Shown piece by piece: positions 50,240 through 58,461 of a stretch of 64,000 bases of DNA. How positions within the stretch are numbered: position 1 is the stretch's first letter; the number at the start of each line of letters is the position of its first letter. The position numbers were made by a program, and so were the translations under genes. This DNA is from Flavihumibacter solisilvae (GTDB lineage: Bacteria > Bacteroidota > Bacteroidia > Chitinophagales > Chitinophagaceae): positions 124,001-188,000 of the forward strand of contig NZ_JSVC01000027.1 of the NCBI RefSeq assembly GCF_000814475.1, given 5' to 3'. The notes beneath the pieces are model-generated. The model was not told the origin of the DNA, did no database searches, and saw nothing but the letters and a program-made list of their open reading frames with translations.

Positions 50240-53200
50240 ACCTTACAACTGCAAGGCTGTCGCTGTTCCGTATCATACATAGTGTATTCTTCATTCCATC
50301 AATACCGATTGGAAATACTTTCCTGACCTGGCCTTTGATACAAAGCGATCCGGTGGGTTCATACCTGAAGCTTCCTTTTCCATTGTTCACCAGCACGGTA
50401 CCCATGTCCGCATCATTGCGGCCCATCTGGACATTATTTTCATAAAAATTACCTGCCAGGATAAGATCAGGAAACCCGTCTTCATTGATATCAGTTGCAG
50501 TTGCATGCATATACGGTGTTAATTGGGCCTGCCAGGGAAGCGCCTGCACTTCAAACCTGTTTTCTCCCTTGTTGATCAGGACAGAAGAGAGAAAATAATC
50601 TGCGGTCCGGACTTCGGAGGCAGCCAATTTTTCCTTGCCGAAGATCTGCTCTGGGTTGGCTTTTGCGAAATCACCGGCGTAAAGGAATTTCTTTTTCAGT
50701 AAGGGGATCTGTTTCTCCAATTCCATTTTGTTAGCGAATGGCAATTCCTCGCCGTGAATGTAATAGGTAACCAGCTGTTCTTTCTTCCCGTTTCCGTCAA
50801 AGTCATTGTAATACAACCGCACAGGTCTTTCTTCACTTGCTTTCAGCCTGCAGTTCATACCCATATTGCCTGCGACAAGGTCAATTTTGCCATCGCCGTT
50901 GACGTCAACGGGTAAAACAAAATTCCACCATCCTTTTTTATCGGTGAGCATTGTTTTCGTGAAGCGTCCCTGCTTGTTGACCATTGCGCAGATGCCATCC
51001 CATTCCAGGGCCAGGACAAGGTCCTTATCGCCATCATTGTCGATATCGGTCCATTCGCCATCGCGCACCAGGCCTATCTTACCATCAACTGATTTTTCGG
51101 TCGTGAACTTTCCCTTCCCATCATTTACCAGGAAATATGATTCAGGGATCTTGCCATATTCGTAAGGAACAGCACGTGCACCGACAAAGAGATCCACATA
51201 TCCATCACCGGTAAAATCATTCGGCAGAATGCATGACCCGGTCAAATACACGTTGGAAAATGCATCCTTCTTCCTGGTCAGTTTCCCTTTGCCATCATTG
51301 AGGTACAACCTTGGCAACATCATTGAATCATGACCGTAATATTCATTACCACCACTGGCGACAAGCAAATCAGGAAAGCCATCACCATTCACATCTGCCC
51401 AGCATGCATCCACATCTTCGTAGTTGCTATCTGCTGCGAGTTCGGGTTGCGGTTGGCTAACAAATTTTCCACCGCGCTGTTGCAGGAAGACCTGTGATCT
51501 GAAACCCCGTGCCGATCCGGCAAATACATCGTCGAGCTTATCGCCATTGATATCGGCAATTGCCAATGCTGGCCCTTCCGTCGATAACATCCGGGGAACA
51601 AGGGGCTCCCGGTTGAACTCGACGAAATTATTTTCCTTATGCAGGTATTGCAGGCCGGTCTGCGCCGTTACGTTTTCGAAATCAGCAACCTCATGCTGTA
51701 CAGGCAGCAGTTTGCTTTTATCAACCTTTGGCAGGCCGGGCGAATATTGAACGGTGATTTGTTTTTGCGTGGGTGAATAATTGATCTTTTGTACAGACTG
51801 ATCGGGCCACAGCAGGATCAGCGAATCAACGGAAGTATTCCGAAGCCCGATGTGCAAGGGGATTTCCATCGACGACTGGAAGCCATGCACCGCCGTCTTT
51901 TCATAAGTCCGCACTTCAGTCCCACTGTAAAGAAATACGGTTGCACCCGAAGCATTTATATTATTTTCCGGACCCTTAAGCCTGATGTCCAGGTATGTGG
52001 CCGAATCCTTATCGTTTGCGGTATTCCGGTACAGCATCACAGGGTCGCTGATGTTGTTTACTACAAGATCGAGGTCACCGTCATTGTCCAAATCCGCATA
52101 TACTGCACCGTTTGAAAAAGTGTTCTGATCATTTCCCACACTCGCAGCCAGGTCCTTGAACTGTGCGTTCCGATCATTCCGGAAAAAGCGGTTTGGCAAT
52201 TTTATCCGCGGGAACTTATCAATGGCAGTCATGTCTTCTTTAGTAACCCTGGCCTCCCTGATCTTCTGCTGTAACTCATCATTGGTGATGTAGTTCACAT
52301 AATCCATATCATTCAGCCGCCTCGGAATGCCGTTGGAAATAAAGAGGTCTTTCCAGCCATCATTATCAAAATCGAGCCAGAGCGGTGCCCATGACCAATC
52401 GCTGGCATATATACCCGCATACAATCCGACTTCACTGAACATGGCATTACCCCTGTTGAGCTGGAAGTTATTCCGCGCATACTGGTAACCATAACCGTAA
52501 CCGATCTTCATTTTGAAGAGGTTGTATTCATCTTCTCCCAGTGAACGTCTCAAAATATACGGGTCATCCGGCAACATATCCATGGACACAAGTTCAGGCA
52601 GGCCATCATTGTTGATATCGCCGGCATCAACACCCATGGAGAACTGCGAGCTGTGCATGGTTCGTTCCTGCATTTCATCCCGGAACGTGCCGTTACGCTG
52701 GTTTATATAGAGGTAGTCGTTTTCGTGGAAATCATTGCCGATAAAAATGTCGGGATACCCGTCCATATTGATGTCGCTGATCACAATCCCAAGTCCATAA
52801 CCAATGACAGAGCTGTTGATCCCGGTCTCCTTTGTAATATCCGTATATTGCCCGTTGTCATTCCGGAAAAACCTGTCGCCGGATAAGGGATGGTAAGTTC
52901 CCATAAACCTCTCGCGTTTCCCGAATGTTCCGTTATGATGAACAGAGTGATTCATCAGGAACATGTCGAGGTCACCATCAAGATCATAATCCAGGAAAGC
53001 CGCCTGTGTGCTGAAGCCTGAAAAGGACAATCCATATTCCGCTGACCGCTCTGTATATGTGGGGATGCCGTCCTTTATCCCATCACATACCAGCAACTGG
53101 TTGGCACCTTTAAGTCCTTCGAACTGGTCGACCCGGCAAACATAAAGATCCAGCAGTCCATCGCTATTGATATCCACAACAGAAACCCCGGTTGACCAGC

Positions 53201-53534
53201 CACTGTCTGCCGGAATGCGTGCCTCTTTTGTAATGTCACGAAAGTGAAGGTCCCCATCATTCAGGTAAAGTGTATTCTGTGCCTGGTTGCTCGCAAAGAA
53301 CAGGTCAACCTTTCCATCATTATTGAAATCACCGGCCGCTGCACCTGCGCCATTATAGAAATACATGTACTTGAACATATTGAGACGCGCGGTTGGCGTA
53401 AGCTCATTGGAAAAATGGAGCCCGGTACGATTACTATCCAGCAACTCAAACTGCATGTCTTTGGCTTCCTCGCGACATCCCGCAAGGAGCATAACGCAAC
53501 AGGTTGCGAGAACTCTTTCTATCCTGGAAATCAT
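50214..53534 (-). CDS. FG-GAP/VCBS-repeat lipoprotein with ASPIC/UnbV domain (second of pair)
   Basis: A 1106-residue lipoprotein with signal CVMLLAGC and an acidic REE after the Cys, suggesting surface export. Many FG-GAP/VCBS repeats with calcium-binding DxNxDG motifs (AGDFNNDGKVDLFFA, VVDINSDGLLDLYV) build one or two beta-propellers. An ASPIC/UnbV-type segment lies in the middle (about 540-610; NINASGATVFLYSG, GFQSSMEIPLHIGL). The ATG overlaps the stop of the upstream paralogue by 4 bp. Such paired proteins accompany SusCD loci in Bacteroidota and are thought to bind or present ligands at the surface; the exact role is unknown. Confidence 0.9.
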   Translation of the reverse strand: MISRIERVLATCCVMLLAGCREEAKDMQFELLDSNRTGLHFSNELTPTARLNMFKYMYFYNGAGAAAGDFNNDGKVDLFFASNQAQNTLYLNDGDLHFRDITKEARIPADSGWSTGVSVVDINSDGLLDLYVCRVDQFEGLKGANQLLVCDGIKDGIPTYTERSAEYGLSFSGFSTQAAFLDYDLDGDLDMFLMNHSVHHNGTFGKRERFMGTYHPLSGDRFFRNDNGQYTDITKETGINSSVIGYGLGIVISDINMDGYPDIFIGNDFHENDYLYINQRNGTFRDEMQERTMHSSQFSMGVDAGDINNDGLPELVSMDMLPDDPYILRRSLGEDEYNLFKMKIGYGYGYQYARNNFQLNRGNAMFSEVGLYAGIYASDWSWAPLWLDFDNDGWKDLFISNGIPRRLNDMDYVNYITNDELQQKIREARVTKEDMTAIDKFPRIKLPNRFFRNDRNAQFKDLAASVGNDQNTFSNGAVYADLDNDGDLDLVVNNISDPVMLYRNTANDKDSATYLDIRLKGPENNINASGATVFLYSGTEVRTYEKTAVHGFQSSMEIPLHIGLRNTSVDSLILLWPDQSVQKINYSPTQKQITVQYSPGLPKVDKSKLLPVQHEVADFENVTAQTGLQYLHKENNFVEFNREPLVPRMLSTEGPALAIADINGDKLDDVFAGSARGFRSQVFLQQRGGKFVSQPQPELAADSNYEDVDACWADVNGDGFPDLLVASGGNEYYGHDSMMLPRLYLNDGKGKLTRKKDAFSNVYLTGSCILPNDFTGDGYVDLFVGARAVPYEYGKIPESYFLVNDGKGKFTTEKSVDGKIGLVRDGEWTDIDNDGDKDLVLALEWDGICAMVNKQGRFTKTMLTDKKGWWNFVLPVDVNGDGKIDLVAGNMGMNCRLKASEERPVRLYYNDFDGNGKKEQLVTYYIHGEELPFANKMELEKQIPLLKKKFLYAGDFAKANPEQIFGKEKLAASEVRTADYFLSSVLINKGENRFEVQALPWQAQLTPYMHATATDINEDGFPDLILAGNFYENNVQMGRNDADMGTVLVNNGKGSFRYEPTGSLCIKGQVRKVFPIGIDGMKNTLCMIRNSDSLAVVRFNSTGSIR

Positions 53535-56500
53535 TGCCGTGATAATGGTGAATTATTGTATCGGTAAACTACAGCGCTGTCATTATTCTGGAGCACGAGC
53601 ACGTGCTTTTGCTTACCTGCCTGGAATGGAACCAGGTCCCTCACTGCCCCGGACACCTGGATGCCGCTGGTTTTGTTGCTTGTATATACCAACTTTCTAT
53701 TGCCTTCATTCAACATAAGGTGACCATAACTGGCATCGAGCCGGCAGAACTGCGGCTGGAGTGCAAAGACGTTTCCGCCCATTACGACATCCGGCTTATT
53801 ATCTCCATTTACATCAGTGATGGCAATTGCATTCACTGATGACAGCTGCACGGGAACCGGAAGTTTAACAACTTCAAAATGTGGTTCCTTACTTCCGTAC
53901 GCAACGCAGGAGGAAGTATAATTATATTCACGGGTGGCGGCATGATCAATATTGTCTTCAGAAAAAAGTTCCTGGATGGAACGCGAAGCATACTGGGCGT
54001 GCTGGAGGTTTTGTTTTTTCAGTGATGGCAATTGGTCGGTCAGTTCACGCTTCAGGAACACGGGTACATCACGATCGTTGATTGTCCTCGTGAAAACCTT
54101 TTCGACGTTCCCGTTACCATCAAAATCGTTGATCCATAATTTTACGGGGTGTGTACTATCCGGCCTGAGGTAAAAATTCTCACCCATGTTACCCAGCACC
54201 AGGTCATCATAACCGTCCTTGTCCAGATCAGCAGCAGCAACAGATTGCCACCATCCTTTCATGGAACTGAGATTGGTTTTTATTTCGCTGGCTTTCCCGG
54301 AGGCAAAGGAGAAAATCCGCGGCCCCATCCAATCGCCGACAACCACAAGCTCAGGTCTTTTATCGCCGGTTACATTTGCCCATACAGCACCGGTCACCAT
54401 GCCCAGTGATGCAAGCGAAGGATTCAGTACGGAAGCCATGTCGCGGAAATTGCCATGACCGTCATTGATAAGCAGGTTGCTTTTTGGCGTAACGCCATAG
54501 TTCAGTGGCACAGAGCGGGCACCCACAAAAAGATCCAGGTCTCCATCATCGTCAACGTCATGCGCTACGGCAACTGCGATATTTGCGTTATTGGCGGGAA
54601 GTGAATTTTCATCGTAAGTAAAATTGCCCTTTCCGTCGTTGAGATACAACCGGTGATTCATCCTTATGCTTCCCTGCTGGTTGTTGCCACCGGAACCAAT
54701 ATATAAGTCAGCATCTCCATCTTTGTCGGCATCGAAGAACAACACAGCAACATCTTCCAGGTCAGCAAATCTTTTGAAGACCTCATTTTCTTTTTTGATG
54801 AAACCTTTTGCTGTCTGCAGGTATAATTGCCCCGATTGCTTTGCTGCGCCGCCGATATAGATATCATCGAGACCATCAGCATTCACATCAGCAACAGTTG
54901 CTTTCGGTCCTTCGCGGGACAGCATGATGGGAATATTTCTTTCGTTGTAGAAATCGACATAGTCGTCTTCAACATGTTTATCAAACTGCTGGTTCCTGGC
55001 AAGTTCAAAAAGGGATGAACCGTCAGTAGATGGTTTAATGTTCGTAGGTTTACCGGTTCCTTCTTTGATCGTATGCAACTTGTTAATGGCGAGTTTACCG
55101 AACGACTCGGTAATTCCGCCAGGCCAAATCACTACCACTGAATCAGCTTCATTTTTACCGAGGCCGAAGGTTATTTTATACTCTACAGATGATTGAAACC
55201 CGCGGGTAGGAACAAGTTCGCGCATCAGGACCTGGTTTGCCTGGTGGACAAAAATTTTCGCACCGATGGCATGGAGATTATTTTGCTTGCCCTGCAGGTT
55301 GAATGCGATATAGTTGAATTTATTCTCTTCGCGCGCATTGTTGCGGTATACAAAGGCTGGTTGGTTTACATTGTTCACCACCAGGTCAAGGTCGCCGTCG
55401 TTGTCGAGGTCTCCGTATGCTGCACCATTTGAAAAGGAAGGCTCAGCCATACCCCAGGCTTTTGCCTGGTCAGTAAATTTGAGCGACCCATCGTTGTGGA
55501 ACATTTTATTTGGGATTGGCCTGCTAGGCATTTTTGCAATGATCTGGTCTACTTCTTCCTTTTTCCCGGTCATCACCATTTGCTGGATAATGTCATTGGC
55601 AAAGAAATCAATGAAGTCCTGGTCGGTAACATCACGATAAATCCCATTACAAATGTAAATGTCATTGAAACCATCATTGTCTGCATCGAAGATGAGCCCG
55701 CCCCAGCTCCAATCAGATGCTGCGACGCCACTGTAGAATGCAGTTTCCAGGAATTTCCCGTTGCCATTGTTTACCTGCAGTGTATTCTGCATGTACTGGT
55801 GGTAAAACCCTGACCTTTCCTTTAAGCGCTGCACGTCGATATTTTCGAAAGAGGTGGTTGTTTTCAGGCGCGTTTCATCGTCGGGCAACATTTCGGTAAC
55901 AAAAATATCCGGTTGCCCGTCGTTGTTGATGTCGGCCATATCAGCACCCATCGAAGAATGACTGATGTGCTGCATCCAGTTTTCGAGTTCTTCCCGGAAT
56001 GTTCCGTTCTTCTGGTTGATGTACAGGTAATCGCGTTCAAAAAAATCGTTTGACACATAAATGTCGGGATACTGATCGTTGTTCACATCGCCCACGGTAA
56101 CACCAAGGCCAAAACTGATCAGGCTTCCATAGATGCCAGCCTGTTCGCTTACATCTACAAATTTTCCATTATCATTCCTGAGGAGATATGAACCACCGCC
56201 TTTCAGGAAATCGGCAACCGGCCAATCCTTAGCGCGGAGTTCTCGTTTATTTGAATAGTTGAGTGTATTAACCGGGATGAAGCTATTGTTGAGAATATAA
56301 CAATCGAGATCACCGTCTGCATCAAAATCAAAAAAAGCGGCATGAGTAGTGTAGCCGTCGTTGGCGAGTCCATACTCGCGGGCTGCTTCCCGGAAAGTAA
56401 GGTCGCCATTGTTGATGAAGAGGGCGTTTTCCTGGCGCATCCCTTTCTGGTATCCGGCGTTACATACATAGATGTCGAGAAGGGAGTCATTGTTGATATC

Positions 56501-56848
56501 AACCATCACAACACCGGTGCTCCATTTACCGGACTCTTCAATTCCGGCTTTTGCGGAGATATCTTCGAATTTCCAATCGCCTTTGTTGATGTAAAGTTTG
56601 TTACTGCCCATGTTGGCAGTGAAAAAGACATCAGCGAGTCCGTCGTTATTGAGATCACCGATAGCACATCCGCCGCCGTTGTAAAAATTCCGGTAGCTGA
56701 AGATGTTGAAGTCTTTTGTATCGGTAACCTGGTTGGTAAAATCTATGCCGGTGTCGTCCATCGGCGAGAACATCGTTTTCTCTTTCTCTTTTTGTGAACA
56801 GGCGGCAAGCAGCAAGGGCAGCAGAACTAAAAGCGAAGCACGTCTCAT
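53531..56848 (-). CDS. FG-GAP/VCBS-repeat lipoprotein with ASPIC/UnbV domain (first of pair)
   Basis: A 1105-residue paralogue of the downstream gene, with lipobox LLLAAC followed by SQKEKEK. FG-GAP calcium motifs recur along the chain (IGDLNNDGLADVFFT, MVDINNDSLLDIYVC, GDLDNDGDLDLVVNN). The ASPIC/UnbV segment is at about 530-600 (NLHAIGAKIFVHQ, RGFQSSVEYKITFGLG). The order N-terminal propeller, ASPIC, C-terminal propeller is shared by both copies. The gene starts 71 nt after the SusD stop, beyond a strong hairpin that could reduce its expression relative to SusCD. Confidence 0.9.
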   Translation of the reverse strand: MRRASLLVLLPLLLAACSQKEKEKTMFSPMDDTGIDFTNQVTDTKDFNIFSYRNFYNGGGCAIGDLNNDGLADVFFTANMGSNKLYINKGDWKFEDISAKAGIEESGKWSTGVVMVDINNDSLLDIYVCNAGYQKGMRQENALFINNGDLTFREAAREYGLANDGYTTHAAFFDFDADGDLDCYILNNSFIPVNTLNYSNKRELRAKDWPVADFLKGGGSYLLRNDNGKFVDVSEQAGIYGSLISFGLGVTVGDVNNDQYPDIYVSNDFFERDYLYINQKNGTFREELENWMQHISHSSMGADMADINNDGQPDIFVTEMLPDDETRLKTTTSFENIDVQRLKERSGFYHQYMQNTLQVNNGNGKFLETAFYSGVAASDWSWGGLIFDADNDGFNDIYICNGIYRDVTDQDFIDFFANDIIQQMVMTGKKEEVDQIIAKMPSRPIPNKMFHNDGSLKFTDQAKAWGMAEPSFSNGAAYGDLDNDGDLDLVVNNVNQPAFVYRNNAREENKFNYIAFNLQGKQNNLHAIGAKIFVHQANQVLMRELVPTRGFQSSVEYKITFGLGKNEADSVVVIWPGGITESFGKLAINKLHTIKEGTGKPTNIKPSTDGSSLFELARNQQFDKHVEDDYVDFYNERNIPIMLSREGPKATVADVNADGLDDIYIGGAAKQSGQLYLQTAKGFIKKENEVFKRFADLEDVAVLFFDADKDGDADLYIGSGGNNQQGSIRMNHRLYLNDGKGNFTYDENSLPANNANIAVAVAHDVDDDGDLDLFVGARSVPLNYGVTPKSNLLINDGHGNFRDMASVLNPSLASLGMVTGAVWANVTGDKRPELVVVGDWMGPRIFSFASGKASEIKTNLSSMKGWWQSVAAADLDKDGYDDLVLGNMGENFYLRPDSTHPVKLWINDFDGNGNVEKVFTRTINDRDVPVFLKRELTDQLPSLKKQNLQHAQYASRSIQELFSEDNIDHAATREYNYTSSCVAYGSKEPHFEVVKLPVPVQLSSVNAIAITDVNGDNKPDVVMGGNVFALQPQFCRLDASYGHLMLNEGNRKLVYTSNKTSGIQVSGAVRDLVPFQAGKQKHVLVLQNNDSAVVYRYNNSPLSRQ

Positions 56849-56862
56849 AATGTCAACAATCT

Positions 56863-56900
56863 ACAAACAAAAAGAGGTCATTCATTCAAATGACCTCTTT
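56863..56900 (-). terminator. Strong hairpin between SusD and the FG-GAP lipoprotein genes
   Basis: A perfect 12-bp stem AAAGAGGTCATT (56871-56882) / AATGACCTCTTT (56889-56900) with a 6-nt loop. Read on the minus strand the stem ends in TTT followed by TTGTTTG. It starts about 20 nt after the SusD stop. A T run also occurs on the plus side, so it could work in both directions. Confidence 0.75.
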
Positions 56901-56919
56901 TTTATACATGAAATAAGAA

Positions 56920-58443
56920 TTAGTAACCGGGGTTCTGAACCAGGTTCGGATTCGCTGCGAGCGAACGGTTTGGAATCGGGAACAGCAGCCTTTCGGGGCC
57001 GGAAGCACCTTTTTCCTGCCATGCGTCGAGGAATTTTCCGAAGCGGACCAGGTCATTCCTTCTCCAACCTTCCCAGTACAGTTCGCGGCTTCTTTCATCG
57101 AGCAGCTGGTTCAGGTCAACTGAGCCCAGTGTGGAAGCGCCACGGATAGTACGTAACTGGTTAACGAGAGTCAGTGCACCTGCAGCATCATTGGTACGCA
57201 GCAGTGCTTCGGCTTTCATCAGCAGTACGTCTGCATAACGGAAGTAAACGAAGTCGTTGTTCACGTTATCACCGGAACCATAATCGATCGGATACTTAAT
57301 AACGCGGATACCAGTTACCTCCAGGTTGTTACCTGTTTCTTTCAGTTTTACTTCGCGGGTGAACGCAAGCGGGTTGTTTTTCCTGTCTTTCAGCGCTACA
57401 CCATTCTGGTCGTATTGCTGGCCTTCCAGCAAACCGACGCGAATACCTGATACGTTTGTTACACCAGTATAGCTTGCTCCCCTGCGGGTATCGGTTGCTT
57501 CAAACTTGTCATAGAAATCACTGAGGGTAGTGAAACCATTCCATCCGCTTGGGTTGTTGTTGTAGTGCAGTGTACAGAACCAGTAGAAACGTACGTTACC
57601 GCTGCTGGAACCACCCCTGTTTTCGCCAGTCCAGATGTTTTCTTTGGAGATCGCATCGTTCGTTGGCGCGAAGTTATCGTAAAAGTTAGCCTGCAGCTGG
57701 TATTTACCGCTGTTGATCATCTGGTCGGCATAAGTAATCACCTGTTGCATATCGGCTGCATCGAAAGAAGGGCTCGCGCGGTTTGCATAAACACCTTTGT
57801 TGAGGTAACACTTCATGAGGAGTGTTCTTGCGGCATCCTTGTTTGCGAGATAAGCAGGTCCATCCGGAAGGTCCGGGATGATTGCTGTCAGCTCACTGAT
57901 GATCCAGTCGAGTGCTTCCGAACCTTTTCTCACCTGTGGCAGGTCGGCAAGGTCACCACCTGGCTCCCTGTAAGGTACCTGGTCCCATCCGTCGAGCCAT
58001 GTAAAGCTTGCAAAAGCGCGCAGGTAGCGGGCCTGTGAAGCCTGGGAAGCGGGCGGGTTGAATTTCAACAGGTCGGTAGTAGCAAATACCACCCTACCTA
58101 CGTTACGATAAGCATCTGCAAGGAAGCTATGGTCAGCGTCCCACTGATGGCTGTGCAGTACGCGCCATACACCGTTATCGTCCCAGTCACCACCTCTTGT
58201 TGGTCCGATTGTTTCGTCGGTAGTATGCTGACCGGCAGCCCACACCTGTGACTGATCCTGGTAAGGGTTACGCATTGCAATATAGGCGCCTTCCAGCAGA
58301 GCAGATACGTCGGGGTTTGCACCGCCGAACAACTGGTCAGCCTGGTCGCCTGTTATAGCGGAATCCACATCCTCATCCAGTTTTGTACAACTGAATAGGA
58401 AGGATGAAAGAATTATTGCCGTTAAGATTGATTTACAATTCAT
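56920..58443 (-). CDS. SusD/RagB-family nutrient-binding lipoprotein
   Basis: A 507-residue surface lipoprotein. The lipobox is FLFSC, followed by TKLDEDVD, an acidic stretch fitting surface export. SusD features include TPR-like helices (FRYADVLLMKAEALLRTNDA), ELYWEGWRRNDLVRFGKF near the C-terminus, and the terminal PIPNRSLAANPNLVQNPGY typical of the family. The ATG is 18 nt after the SusC stop. It is not close in sequence to the two SusD proteins at the left of the window, so it probably recognises a different ligand. A hairpin follows. Confidence 0.95.
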   Translation of the reverse strand: MNCKSILTAIILSSFLFSCTKLDEDVDSAITGDQADQLFGGANPDVSALLEGAYIAMRNPYQDQSQVWAAGQHTTDETIGPTRGGDWDDNGVWRVLHSHQWDADHSFLADAYRNVGRVVFATTDLLKFNPPASQASQARYLRAFASFTWLDGWDQVPYREPGGDLADLPQVRKGSEALDWIISELTAIIPDLPDGPAYLANKDAARTLLMKCYLNKGVYANRASPSFDAADMQQVITYADQMINSGKYQLQANFYDNFAPTNDAISKENIWTGENRGGSSSGNVRFYWFCTLHYNNNPSGWNGFTTLSDFYDKFEATDTRRGASYTGVTNVSGIRVGLLEGQQYDQNGVALKDRKNNPLAFTREVKLKETGNNLEVTGIRVIKYPIDYGSGDNVNNDFVYFRYADVLLMKAEALLRTNDAAGALTLVNQLRTIRGASTLGSVDLNQLLDERSRELYWEGWRRNDLVRFGKFLDAWQEKGASGPERLLFPIPNRSLAANPNLVQNPGY

Positions 58444-58461
58444 ATGGCTGGAATTTTTTAA

